Under the pieces are notes generated by a model. The model was not told the origin of the DNA and searched no databases. It saw only the letters and a program-made list of their open reading frames with translations. Shown in pieces: positions 42,916 to 51,526 of a DNA stretch of 64,000 nucleotides. The position numbers were made by a program, and so were the translations under genes. How positions within the stretch are numbered: the first letter of the stretch is position 1; each line of letters begins with the position of its first letter. This stretch comes from Nocardioides pantholopis (GTDB lineage: Bacteria; Actinomycetota; Actinomycetes; Propionibacteriales; Nocardioidaceae), in assembly GCF_003710085.1 (NCBI RefSeq), contig NZ_CP033324.1, positions 744,001 to 808,000 on the forward strand. Reading direction: 5' to 3'.

Positions 42916-44075
42916 GCGCCGAGGCGCCGCTCGCGCTGGACCGGGTCCACGTGATGCAGCCGTGGCTGGGCGAGGAGGAGGTGGCAGCGGTCGCGGAGGT
43001 GCTCCGCTCCGGCTGGGTCGCCCAGGGCCCCCGGGTGGCGGCGTTCGAGGCCGCGTTCGCCCGCGACCAGCGGGTCCCGCACGCCCGCGCGGTCTCGAGC
43101 TGCACGGCCGCGCTGCACCTCGCGCTGCTGGTGGCCGGTGTCCGGCCCGGCGACGACGTCGTGGTGCCCTCGTTCTCGTTCGTCGCGACCGCCAACGCCG
43201 CGGTGCACGCCGCGGCGCGACCGGTCTTCGCCGACGTGGACCCCGCGACCGGCAACCTCACCGCCGCGACCGTGGAGCGGGCGCTGACCCCGCGCACCCG
43301 GGCCGTGGTGCTCGTCGACCAAGGCGGCGTCCCGGCGGACCTCGCCGAGGTGCGGGCGCTGTGCGACCCGCGGGGGATCGTCGTCGTCGAGGACGCCGCC
43401 TGCGCCGCCGGGTCGACCTACCGCGGCGCCCCGGTGGGCGCCGGCGCCGACGTGTCGGCGTGGTCCTTCCACCCCCGCAAGGTGCTGACGACCGGCGAGG
43501 GCGGGATGCTCACCACGCCCCACGAGGGGTGGGCCGTGCGGGCCGGGCGGCTGCGGGAGCACGCGATGAGCGTCTCCGCGGCCGAGCGGCACACCAGCGT
43601 GCTCGCCCCGCCGGAGGAGTACGGCGAGGTCGGGTTCAACTACCGGATGACCGACCTCCAGGCGGCGGTGGGCCTGGTCCAGCTGGGCCGGCTGCCCGAG
43701 GCAGTGCGCCGCCGGCGCGAGCTCGCCGCGCGGTACGCCGCGGGGCTGGCCGACGTGCCCGGCCTGCGGGCGGTGGCGGACCCGGCGTACGGCACCTCGA
43801 ACTTCCAGTCCTACTGGGTCGAGGTGCAGCCGGCGTACCCGCTGGACCGGGAGGGGCTGATGGCCGCGCTGGCCGGGGCCGGCATCTCGGCGCGCCGGGG
43901 GATCATGGCCATCCACCGCCAGCCCGCCTACGCCGACGCCGGCGTGCGGCCCGGCTCGCTGCCGGTCACCGAGCGGCTCACCGACCGCACAGTGATCCTG
44001 CCGCTCTTCCACGAGCTGACCACCGCCCAGCAGGACCGGGTGCTCGACGTGCTGGTGCGCGCCGGGAGGCACTGA
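42912..44075 (+). CDS. DegT/DnrJ/EryC1 sugar aminotransferase 1
   Basis: 387 residues. PLP enzyme: VVEDAACAAGS, PLP Lys in WSFHPRKVLTTGEGGMLTT, FNYRMTDLQAAVGLVQL. The HPRK-TTGEGG form is common in enzymes making 4-amino or 3-amino sugars. It follows the oxidoreductase and epimerase with ATGA overlap and precedes a NeuD/PglD-type acetyltransferase, so it probably makes an amino sugar that is then N-acetylated. Confidence 0.9.
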   Translation: MSAEAPLALDRVHVMQPWLGEEEVAAVAEVLRSGWVAQGPRVAAFEAAFARDQRVPHARAVSSCTAALHLALLVAGVRPGDDVVVPSFSFVATANAAVHAAARPVFADVDPATGNLTAATVERALTPRTRAVVLVDQGGVPADLAEVRALCDPRGIVVVEDAACAAGSTYRGAPVGAGADVSAWSFHPRKVLTTGEGGMLTTPHEGWAVRAGRLREHAMSVSAAERHTSVLAPPEEYGEVGFNYRMTDLQAAVGLVQLGRLPEAVRRRRELAARYAAGLADVPGLRAVADPAYGTSNFQSYWVEVQPAYPLDREGLMAALAGAGISARRGIMAIHRQPAYADAGVRPGSLPVTERLTDRTVILPLFHELTTAQQDRVLDVLVRAGRH

Positions 44076-44737
44076 TGCGCCGTGCCGTGCGGACCCTGCT
44101 CCTGGTGACGGCCGGGGGGCTGGCCCGGGAGGTCGCCACCCTGGAGCAGGCCACCGGGCGCTACGAGCGGCTGCTGATGTCGGACGACGACCCGCTGCTG
44201 TGGGGGAGCAAGGTCGCGGGGGTGCCGGTGATCGGGAGCATCGACCGGGTCGGGGACCTCGGCGACGCGGACCTGGTCGTCTGCGCCGGCTCGGGGACCA
44301 CCCGGCGGGCGCTGGTGGCCCGCCTGGACGCGCTCGGCGTGCCGGCCGAGCGGTACGCCCGGGTCGTGCACCCGAGCGTGGACGTGCCTCCCACCTGCCA
44401 CGTCGGTGCCGGGACGATCCTGCTCGCCCACGTGACCCTCACCGCCGACGTCCGGCTGGGCCGCCACGTCGTGGCGATGCCCGGCGCGACGCTGACCCAC
44501 GACTGCGTGGTGGAGGACTTCGGCACGCTGTGCGCCGGGGTCAGCCTCGGCGGCGGGGTGCACGTCGGCGCGGCGGCGTACCTGGGCATGAACTCGTGCG
44601 TCCGCGAGGGCCTGCGGGTCGGTGAGGAGGCGGTGCTCGGGATGGGGGCCGGGCTGCTGTCCCCGCTCCCCGCCGGCGAGACCTGGGTGGGCCTGCCGGC
44701 CCGGCCGGCGGCGGTCCGCGTCCCGGTGGAGGACTGA
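44075..44737 (+). CDS. NeuD/PglD-type sugar O/N-acetyltransferase
   Basis: 220 residues. N-terminal substrate-binding Rossmann domain (LLLVTAGGLAREVATLEQ), then a left-handed beta-helix of hexapeptide repeats (VGAGTILLAHVTLTADVRLG ... GATLTHDCVVEDFG) with the catalytic His in LTHDC. The family acetylates UDP-amino sugars or sialic acids from acetyl-CoA. TGATG coupling to both neighbours. Confidence 0.87.
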   Translation: MRRAVRTLLLVTAGGLAREVATLEQATGRYERLLMSDDDPLLWGSKVAGVPVIGSIDRVGDLGDADLVVCAGSGTTRRALVARLDALGVPAERYARVVHPSVDVPPTCHVGAGTILLAHVTLTADVRLGRHVVAMPGATLTHDCVVEDFGTLCAGVSLGGGVHVGAAAYLGMNSCVREGLRVGEEAVLGMGAGLLSPLPAGETWVGLPARPAAVRVPVED

Positions 44738-45822
44738 TGCGCCTGCACCGGCCGCGCCCGCTTCGCACCCGGCCCACGGTGTCGGTCGTGGTGCCCTGCT
44801 ACCGCTACGGGCACTACCTGCCGGCGGCCGTCGCCAGCGCGCTGGACCAGCCCGGCGTCGACGTCGAGGTGATCGTGGTCGACGACGCCTCGCCCGACGA
44901 CAGCGCGGCGGTCGCGCACGCCCTGGCCGCCGCCGACCCCCGGGTCCGGGTGCTGGTGCACGAGGAGAACCGCGGTCACATCCGCACCTACAACGACGGC
45001 CTGGCGCTGGCCCGCGGCGAGTACGTCGCGCTGCTGTCGGCCGACGACCTGCTGACGCCCGGGTCGCTGACCCGCGCGGTGGCGCTGATGGAGGCGCACC
45101 CCGAGGTCGGGCTCACCTACGGCTATCCGGAGACCTTCCGCGACGAGCCGCCCGCCGCGGCGCCGGCGCGCGAGCACTGGACGGTCTGGGACGGCGAGGA
45201 GTGGCTGGCCCGGGTCTGCGGCCGGGGCCGCAACATCATCGTGAACCCGGAGGCCCTGATGCGGACCTCGGTGCTGCGCCGGATCGGCGGCTACGACCCC
45301 GCGCACCCGCACGCCGCCGACATGCAGCTGTGGATGCGGGCCGCGGCGATCGCCAAGGTCGGCCGGGTGAACGGGCCGGCCCAGGCCTGCTATCGCGACC
45401 ACGGCGCGAACATGCACCACACCCAGTTCGCGGGGGCGTTCCTGGACCTGCGCGAGTCGCGGCGGGTCTTCGAGCAGTTCTTCGAGGAGCTGGCCGCCCA
45501 GCCAGCCCAGCCAGCCCAGCCCGGCCTGGCGCCGGCCCGGGTGACGGCGCTGCGCGAGCGGGCCCGCTCGGCGCTGGCGCGGGAGGCGCTGTACCTGGCC
45601 GCCAACGCCCACCGGCTCGGCGCCTCGGCGGACCCCTCGCCGGTCGACCTGGCGGCGTTCGCGGTGACCTGCTGGCCGCCGGTGGTCGGCACCCGCTCCT
45701 GGCAGGTCAACGAGCGCCGCGCCCGGCGCGGTCTCCGTCCGGGCGAGCGGCTCCTGCTCGCCGGGGCCGACGAGCTGCGCTGGAAGGTCCGGTGGCGCCG
45801 GTGGCGGCGGTGGGGCACGTGA
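44737..45822 (+). CDS. Family 2 glycosyltransferase, paralog of the downstream fusion's GT domain
   Basis: 361 residues. GT-A start TVSVVVPCYRYGHYLPAAV, VIVVDDASPDDS, and YVALLSADDLLTPGSL at the DxD position. About 100 C-terminal residues are helical, with a short AQPAQPAQP repeat. It is strikingly similar along its length to the C-terminal half of the next gene (NRGxxRTxNDGLAxAxGE, ADDLLTPGSL, NxIxxPEALMR, DMxxWMR), so the two arose by duplication. Confidence 0.88.
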   Translation: MRLHRPRPLRTRPTVSVVVPCYRYGHYLPAAVASALDQPGVDVEVIVVDDASPDDSAAVAHALAAADPRVRVLVHEENRGHIRTYNDGLALARGEYVALLSADDLLTPGSLTRAVALMEAHPEVGLTYGYPETFRDEPPAAAPAREHWTVWDGEEWLARVCGRGRNIIVNPEALMRTSVLRRIGGYDPAHPHAADMQLWMRAAAIAKVGRVNGPAQACYRDHGANMHHTQFAGAFLDLRESRRVFEQFFEELAAQPAQPAQPGLAPARVTALRERARSALAREALYLAANAHRLGASADPSPVDLAAFAVTCWPPVVGTRSWQVNERRARRGLRPGERLLLAGADELRWKVRWRRWRRWGT

Positions 45823-48365
45823 GCGGCCTGCGCGCCCAGGTCCGCTCCGGCCTGGTCTGGAGCGTCCTGAACAACGTGCTGCTCCGGGTCGGCACCCTCG
45901 CGGTCGGCATCGTCCTGGCCCGGCTGCTGAGCCCCGAGGACTTCGGCGTGTACGCCGTCGCGCTCACCGTCCAGGCAGTGCTGATGACGGTGGCCGACCT
46001 GGGACTCAGCGCCGACCTGGTGCGCAGCCCGGACCCGCGCCGGCGGGCGCCCACGGTGGCCGCGCTCGGCCTCGCCGCGGGGACCGTGATGGCAGTCGCG
46101 ATGGTCCTCTCGGCCGGGCCGGTGGCGCGGCTGGTGGGCACCCCGGAGGCGAGCCGGGTGATCGCGCTGCTCGGTCTCACGCTGGTGCTCGCCGGCGCGG
46201 GCGTGGTCCCGCTCGCGCTGCTCCAGCGCGAGTTCCGCCAGCGTGCGCTGTTCACGGTGGCCGCCGTCGACTTCGTGGTCTCCACGACGGTGACCCTCAC
46301 CTTCGTGCTGGGCGGGGCGGGCGTGGTCGCCCTGGCCCTGGGACGGATCGCGGGCCAGGCCACGACCCTGGTGCTGCTGCATCTGATCGCCCGGCACCGG
46401 CCCCGCTACGCGGTGGACGGCTCGGTGGCCGTCTCGGTGCTGGCCTTCGGGCTGCCGGTGGGCGGGGCCAACGTGCTCTCCTGGGCGCTGCTGAACCTCG
46501 ACAACCTCGTGGTGGCCCGGATGTCGGGGGCGGTGCTGCTGGGCTTCTACGTGCTGGCCTTCAACATCTCGACCTGGCCGATGACCGCGATCGGGCAGGT
46601 GGTCAGGTCGGTGGCGCTGCCGGCCTTCGCCCGGGCGTCGACCGCCGCCGGGGACCGCGGACTCGCGCTCGGCACCGGCCTGACCGCCGCGCTCGCGATC
46701 CCGGCCGGCGTGCTGCTCGCGGTCCTGGCGACCCCGCTGGTGGCCGTCGTCTACGGCCCGCGCTGGCTGCTCGCGGCGCCGGTGCTGGCCGCGCTGGCGC
46801 TGTTCGGCACCGCCCGGGTCCTCTTCGACCTGTGGGTGGCGTTCCTGCTGGCCCGGGGCGCGGCCCGGGCGGTGCTGCTGGTGCAGGTGCTGTGGTTCGT
46901 GACGCTGCTGCCGGCGGTCGTCGTCGGCACCCGGCTCGGCGGCATCGTGGGCGCCGGCTGGGCGCATGTCGCGGTCGCGGCCGGCGTGGTGCTCCCGGCG
47001 TACGCCGTCGCGATGCGGCGCGCGGGAGCCGACCTCGGCGCCCTGGCGCGGCACTGCGTCGTTCCGGTCCTGGCGACGGCGCCGGCCGCGGGCGCGGCGG
47101 CCGCGGTCATCGCCCTGCTCGGTCCTGCTTGGCTCGAGCTGCTCCTCGGCGCGGCGGCGGCCGGCGGCACGTACCTGCTGCTCGTGGGCCGCTGGCTGCG
47201 CCGCACCGTGCGCTCGATCTCGCTCCCGCAGGCTCCGGAGCCGGCGGCCGCGCCGGCGCCCGAGGCGGACGGCCCGCCCCGGGTCTCGGTGGTCGTGCCG
47301 TGCCACAACTACGGCCGCTACCTCCCGGAGGCGGTCGGCAGCGCGCTGGGCCAGGCCGGCGTGGAGGTCGAGGTGGTGGTCGTCGACGACGCCTCCACCG
47401 ACGACAGCCTCGCCGTCGCGCGCCGGCTCGCGGCGGCGGACCCGCGGGTCCGGGTGCTGGCCCACGAGACCAACCGCGGTCCGGTGCGGACGTTCAATGA
47501 CGGGCTGGCGGTGGCCACCGGCGAGTTCCTGGTCCGCCTGGACGCCGACGACCTGCTCACTCCCGGCTCGCTGGCCCGCTCGGCCGCGCTGTGTCGGCGG
47601 CACCCGGAGGTGGGGCTGGTCTACGGCCACCCGCTGCACTTCTCCGGGCGCCGGCCCCCGGCGCGCTCGGGGCCGGTGACCTGGACGGTGTGGCCCGGCC
47701 GGGCCTGGCTGGAGGACCGGTGCCGCAGCGGGGTCAACGTGATCACCTCCCCGGAGGCGCTCATGCGCCGGTCGGTGGTCGACCTGGTCGGCGGGCAGCG
47801 CGACCTCGCGCACACCCACGACATGGAGATGTGGATGCGGCTCGCGGCGTTCTCCGACGTCGCCTACGTCGGCGGCGCCGACCAGGCCTGGCACCGCGAG
47901 CACCCGGCGAGCCTGTCGGCCGCGGCGGACAGCCCGCTGGGGCTGACCATCCTCGAGGAGCGGCGGGCGGCGTTCGAGACCCTGTTCTCCGGCGTCGCCG
48001 GCGAGCTCCCGGGGATGGCCCGGCTGCGCGAGGTCGCCCGGGAGACGCTGGCCCGCGAGGCGCTGCGCCGGGCGAGCTACGAGTACGACCGCCGGCGGGC
48101 CCCGGCGCGCAGCGTGGCGCCGCTGCAGGCGTTCGCGCTCGCGACCTGCCCGCACGCCGAGCGGCTGCCGGAGTGGCGTGCGCTGCGGCGGCGGGTCCGG
48201 GCCGGCCGGTCCTGGACCCAGCGGCACCCGTGGTGGCTGCTGCACCCGCTGCGCCGCATCGTGCGGGACCGGGCCGCGGCCCGGAGCTGGCACCGCACCG
48301 GCCTGTACCGCTCGCTTCCGGCGAACCGCTCCCGTCCCGACCTGAACGAGGGGATCTCCGCATGA
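45819..48365 (+). CDS. Flippase-glycosyltransferase fusion (Wzx-like + GT2)
   Basis: 848 residues in one uninterrupted frame from a GTG in a GTGA overlap. Residues 1 to about 470 are a polysaccharide-transport membrane protein with about 14 helices (SGLVWSVLNNVLLRVGTLAVGIVLARLLSPEDFGVYAVAL; LDNLVVARMSGAVLLGFYVLAFNIS). A Pro/Ala linker (PEPAAAPAPEADGPP) leads to a complete GT2 domain at about 487-848 (RVSVVVPCHNYGRYLPEAV, VVVDDASTDDS, LVRLDADDLLTPGS). Flippases and GT2 enzymes normally are separate proteins. The fusion could couple final sugar addition to export. Confidence 0.88.
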   Translation: MSGLRAQVRSGLVWSVLNNVLLRVGTLAVGIVLARLLSPEDFGVYAVALTVQAVLMTVADLGLSADLVRSPDPRRRAPTVAALGLAAGTVMAVAMVLSAGPVARLVGTPEASRVIALLGLTLVLAGAGVVPLALLQREFRQRALFTVAAVDFVVSTTVTLTFVLGGAGVVALALGRIAGQATTLVLLHLIARHRPRYAVDGSVAVSVLAFGLPVGGANVLSWALLNLDNLVVARMSGAVLLGFYVLAFNISTWPMTAIGQVVRSVALPAFARASTAAGDRGLALGTGLTAALAIPAGVLLAVLATPLVAVVYGPRWLLAAPVLAALALFGTARVLFDLWVAFLLARGAARAVLLVQVLWFVTLLPAVVVGTRLGGIVGAGWAHVAVAAGVVLPAYAVAMRRAGADLGALARHCVVPVLATAPAAGAAAAVIALLGPAWLELLLGAAAAGGTYLLLVGRWLRRTVRSISLPQAPEPAAAPAPEADGPPRVSVVVPCHNYGRYLPEAVGSALGQAGVEVEVVVVDDASTDDSLAVARRLAAADPRVRVLAHETNRGPVRTFNDGLAVATGEFLVRLDADDLLTPGSLARSAALCRRHPEVGLVYGHPLHFSGRRPPARSGPVTWTVWPGRAWLEDRCRSGVNVITSPEALMRRSVVDLVGGQRDLAHTHDMEMWMRLAAFSDVAYVGGADQAWHREHPASLSAAADSPLGLTILEERRAAFETLFSGVAGELPGMARLREVARETLAREALRRASYEYDRRRAPARSVAPLQAFALATCPHAERLPEWRALRRRVRAGRSWTQRHPWWLLHPLRRIVRDRAAARSWHRTGLYRSLPANRSRPDLNEGISA

Positions 48366-49516
48366 CCACCAGCCCGCGTCCCGCCCCGCGGCGGCTCCCG
48401 ATCCCGCTCGTCGACCTGCGGCCCCAGCACGACCGGGTCGCGGTCGACGTGCGCCGCGCGATCGCGGCGGTGCTCGACAGCGGGGCCTTCGTGCTGGGCC
48501 CGGCGGTCTCCCGCTTCGAGGAGGAGTACGCCGCGTTCTGCGGCACCGCCCACTGCGTCGGGGTCGGCAACGGCACCGACGCGATCGAGCTCGCCCTGCG
48601 CGCGGCCTCGGTCGGTCCCGGCGACGAGGTGCTGGTCCCGGCCAACACGTTCGTCGCGACCGCGGAGGGGGTGGTCCGCGCCGGTGCGGAGCTGGTGCTG
48701 GTGGACTGCGACGAGGACCTGATGATCGACGTCGACGCGGTCGCGGCCCGGGTCGGCCCGCGCACCCGGGCGGTGGTCGGCGTCGACCTCTACGGCCAGG
48801 CCGCGCCGCTCGAGCGGCTGCGGGCGGCCGTCGGCCCGGACGTCGTCCTCCTCGAGGACGCGGCGCAGAGCCAGGGCGCCACCCGGCACGGCCGGGTCGC
48901 CGGCTCCCTCGGCGACATCGCGACGACCAGCTTCTACCCGGGCAAGAACCTCGGGGCCTTCGGGGACGCCGGCGCGGTCACCACTGACCGGGAGGACCTG
49001 GCCCACCGGGTGCGCCAGCTGCGCAACCACGGCGGCGTCGAGCGGTACCGCCACGAGCTGGTCGGCACCAACTCCCGGCTGGACTCGGTGCAGGCGGCGG
49101 TGCTCTCGACCAAGCTGGCGCACCTCAAGGACTGGAACGCGGCGCGGGCCACGGCCGCGGCGCGGTACGCCGAGCTGCTGGGCGGGGTCGAGGAGGTGCG
49201 GCTGCCCCGGGTGCTGCCGGGCAACGCCCACGTGTGGCACCTCTACGTGGTCCGGGTGCCCGACCGGGACCGGGTGCTGGCCGAGCTGACGGAGTCCGGG
49301 ATCGGTGCGGGGCTGCACTACCCGACGCCGGTGCACCTGCTTCCGGCCTTCGCCTCCCTCGGGCTGGGGCCGGGCAGCTTCCTGTGCGCCGAGCGCACGG
49401 CCGGCGAGATCCTCTCGCTGCCGATGTTCCCGGGCATCACCGCTGGTCAGCAGCGCCGCGTCGCGGAGACCCTCGCCAGCGCGGTGTCCCGGCGTCCGGA
49501 CGGGGCGCGGACATGA
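48362..49516 (+). CDS. DegT/DnrJ/EryC1 sugar aminotransferase 2
   Basis: 384 residues. IPLVDLRPQHDRVAVDVRRAI start, LLEDAAQSQGATRHGR, and PLP Lys in TSFYPGKNLGAFGDAGAV, then LRNHGG and NSRLDSVQAAVLSTKL. This is the form found in WbpE and in dTDP-3-amino-hexose (FdtB-like) transaminases. It differs clearly from aminotransferase 1, so the operon likely makes two amino sugars. Confidence 0.9.
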   Translation: MTTSPRPAPRRLPIPLVDLRPQHDRVAVDVRRAIAAVLDSGAFVLGPAVSRFEEEYAAFCGTAHCVGVGNGTDAIELALRAASVGPGDEVLVPANTFVATAEGVVRAGAELVLVDCDEDLMIDVDAVAARVGPRTRAVVGVDLYGQAAPLERLRAAVGPDVVLLEDAAQSQGATRHGRVAGSLGDIATTSFYPGKNLGAFGDAGAVTTDREDLAHRVRQLRNHGGVERYRHELVGTNSRLDSVQAAVLSTKLAHLKDWNAARATAAARYAELLGGVEEVRLPRVLPGNAHVWHLYVVRVPDRDRVLAELTESGIGAGLHYPTPVHLLPAFASLGLGPGSFLCAERTAGEILSLPMFPGITAGQQRRVAETLASAVSRRPDGART

Positions 49517-50799
49517 GCCGGGTGGCGCGGGCCGCCCACCTGGCCTCCCGGCTCCGCTCGAACGGCGCCCAGGACTCGACCCGGCGCGCGGTGCGGTGGC
49601 TCCACCAGCGGGTGGGCGCCGCCGAGCTGGACTTCGGGCTGCTGCCCGGTGACGTCGCCGACTCGCTGCGGCTCGAGCCGACGCGGGCGCCGAGCCGCGC
49701 GCCCGGAGGCCCGCTGCGGGTCGGCTGGCTGAGCACGCCGTCGGCGGCCGGCTCCGGCGGGCACACCACGATGTTCCGGATGGTGGGAGCGCTGGAGGAG
49801 GCCGGCCACCAGTGCGTGGTCCTGCTCTACGACCGCCACGGCAGCGGCCGGGTCGAGCAGCAGGCGCAGGTGATCCGGGCCGGGTGGCCGTGGGTGCGCG
49901 CCGAGATCCGCTCCGTCGAGGACGGCTTCGGGTCCCTGGACGCCTGCGTGGCGACCGGCTGGGAGACCGCGCACGTGCTGGCCTCGCGCTGCCGGGACCC
50001 GCTGCACCGGTTCTACTTCATCCAGGACTTCGAGCCGTTCTTCTATCCGCGGGGGTCGGTCTACGAGCTGGCCGTCGACAGCTACCGGTTCGGGTTCACG
50101 AACATCGCCCTGGGGCACATGGTCCGAGACCGGCTCCGCTCCGAGGTGGGCGTCGGGGCCGCGCTGGTGCCGTTCTCCTGCGACACCTCGGTCTACGGCC
50201 TGCGCGGGGAGGGGCCGCGGACGGGCGTCGTGGCCTACGCGAAGCCGGGCGTGCCGCGGCGCGGCTTCCGCACGGCGGTCCTGGCGCTGCGCGAGTTCCA
50301 CCGCCGCCACCCCGACCAGGAGATCCACACCTACGGGGCGGTGGTGCCCGACCTCGGCGTACCCGCCACCCAGCACGGCGGGCTGACCCCGGCGCAGCTC
50401 GACGCCCTCTACAACCGGTGCCGGGCGGGCCTCGCGCTCTCGTTCACCAACATCTCCCTGGTGGCCGAGGAGATGCTGGCCAGCGGCTGCGTCCCGGTCG
50501 TCAACGACTCCGTCGACGCCCGGGTCGACCTCACCAGCCCCGCCGTGATCTGGGCGACCCCGACGCCCGGAGGCCTCGCCGACGCGCTCTCGCTCGTGGT
50601 GAGCGCCGCCGACCCGGCCGCGCAGGCCGCCGCCGCGGCCGGCACGGTCCGCCGCGACGACTGGGGCATCGCCGGCCGCGAGGTGGCCCGGCTGGTCCGG
50701 GCGCAGGTGTGCGGCGACCCGGCCGGCTGGCGAGGCGCCGAGTCCCGAACCGAGCCGCGATCCGACGCGTGGGAAGGGGATCCGAGATGTCCCTGCTGA
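49513..50799 (+). CDS. WsaF-like family 4 glycosyltransferase
   Basis: 428 residues. GT-B fold: LRVGWLSTPSAAGSGGHTTMFRM start; FYFIQDFEPFFYPRGSVYELAVDSYRFGF is the hallmark of the WsaF rhamnosyltransferase group; the donor site LSFTNISLVAEEMLASGCVPVVND is near the end. Suggests a rhamnose or similar 6-deoxysugar donor, but the donor cannot be fixed from sequence. ATGA overlap with aminotransferase 2; its end overlaps the next gene by 13 bases. Confidence 0.83.
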   Translation: MSRVARAAHLASRLRSNGAQDSTRRAVRWLHQRVGAAELDFGLLPGDVADSLRLEPTRAPSRAPGGPLRVGWLSTPSAAGSGGHTTMFRMVGALEEAGHQCVVLLYDRHGSGRVEQQAQVIRAGWPWVRAEIRSVEDGFGSLDACVATGWETAHVLASRCRDPLHRFYFIQDFEPFFYPRGSVYELAVDSYRFGFTNIALGHMVRDRLRSEVGVGAALVPFSCDTSVYGLRGEGPRTGVVAYAKPGVPRRGFRTAVLALREFHRRHPDQEIHTYGAVVPDLGVPATQHGGLTPAQLDALYNRCRAGLALSFTNISLVAEEMLASGCVPVVNDSVDARVDLTSPAVIWATPTPGGLADALSLVVSAADPAAQAAAAAGTVRRDDWGIAGREVARLVRAQVCGDPAGWRGAESRTEPRSDAWEGDPRCPC

Positions 50800-51524
50800 A
50801 CCTGCTGACCGTGCTGGCCCGCCGCTGGGTGGTGGTGCTGATCGGCCTGGCCCTGACCGCGGCCGGCTGCTACCAGGTGCTCCAGATCGTCGACACCCAG
50901 TACCAGGCCTCCAGCCAGATGGTGCTGCTGCTGCCGCCCGAGGCGAGCGGCACCGAGAGCCCCACCAACCCGTTCCTCAACGTGCAGAGCGGGCAGGAGA
51001 CCGTCGCGTCGCTGGTCGCCGGCAACGTCGCCACGCCCGACGTACGCCGGGCGCTCGCGAAGGCGGGCCACACAGCGGAGTACGACGTGGCGGTGCTCCC
51101 GGGGGCCGGGCCGATCCTGGTGATCACCAGCAACGACGACGACCCGGGGAACGCCGTGGCGACCCGGGACGCGGTGATGGCCGAGATCGACACCCAGCTC
51201 GCCGCCCTGCAGGACCGCACCCAGGTGCCGGAGCGCCAGGTCCTCAGCGGCGACCGCACAGCGGTGAGCGCACGCGCCGAGGCCCTCGGCGGCAGCCGGA
51301 TCCGGGCCCTGGCCGGGGCCGCGGCCGCGGGCCTGCTCGCGACGCTGCTGGCGACCCTGCTGCTGGACCGGGTGCTGACCCGTCGGCGACCCGCTCCCGA
51401 GGCGCCCGAGGCGCCGGGCGAGGCCGGGGCGGGGGAGCCGGACGACGTCGGAGGCGGTCCGCGGCCGCCCAGCGCCCTGTCGCCCCGGGCGCCGGGGGAC
51501 AAGCGGACCCGGCGGGCCAGCTGA
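50787..51524 (+). CDS. Wzz-like chain-length protein (second set)
   Basis: 245 residues. Start ATG with GGAAGGGG upstream. Helix 1 at the N-terminus (VVVLIGLALTAAGCYQVLQIV), an extracytoplasmic domain shorter than in classical Wzz (SQMVLLLPPEASG ... FLNVQSGQETVASLVAGNV), helix 2 (IRALAGAAAAGLLATLLATLLL) and a disordered acidic/proline tail. No kinase domain. Works with the polymerase that follows. Confidence 0.78.
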   Translation: MSLLNLLTVLARRWVVVLIGLALTAAGCYQVLQIVDTQYQASSQMVLLLPPEASGTESPTNPFLNVQSGQETVASLVAGNVATPDVRRALAKAGHTAEYDVAVLPGAGPILVITSNDDDPGNAVATRDAVMAEIDTQLAALQDRTQVPERQVLSGDRTAVSARAEALGGSRIRALAGAAAAGLLATLLATLLLDRVLTRRRPAPEAPEAPGEAGAGEPDDVGGGPRPPSALSPRAPGDKRTRRAS

Positions 51525-51526
51525 GG

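Noticed and set aside
45500..45525. Phase-variable slippage tract (AQPAQP repeat), also at 18330-18370 and 55385-55436
   Set aside because: The repeat units keep the frame and lie in linkers or N-termini. The sequence offers no evidence of on/off switching.
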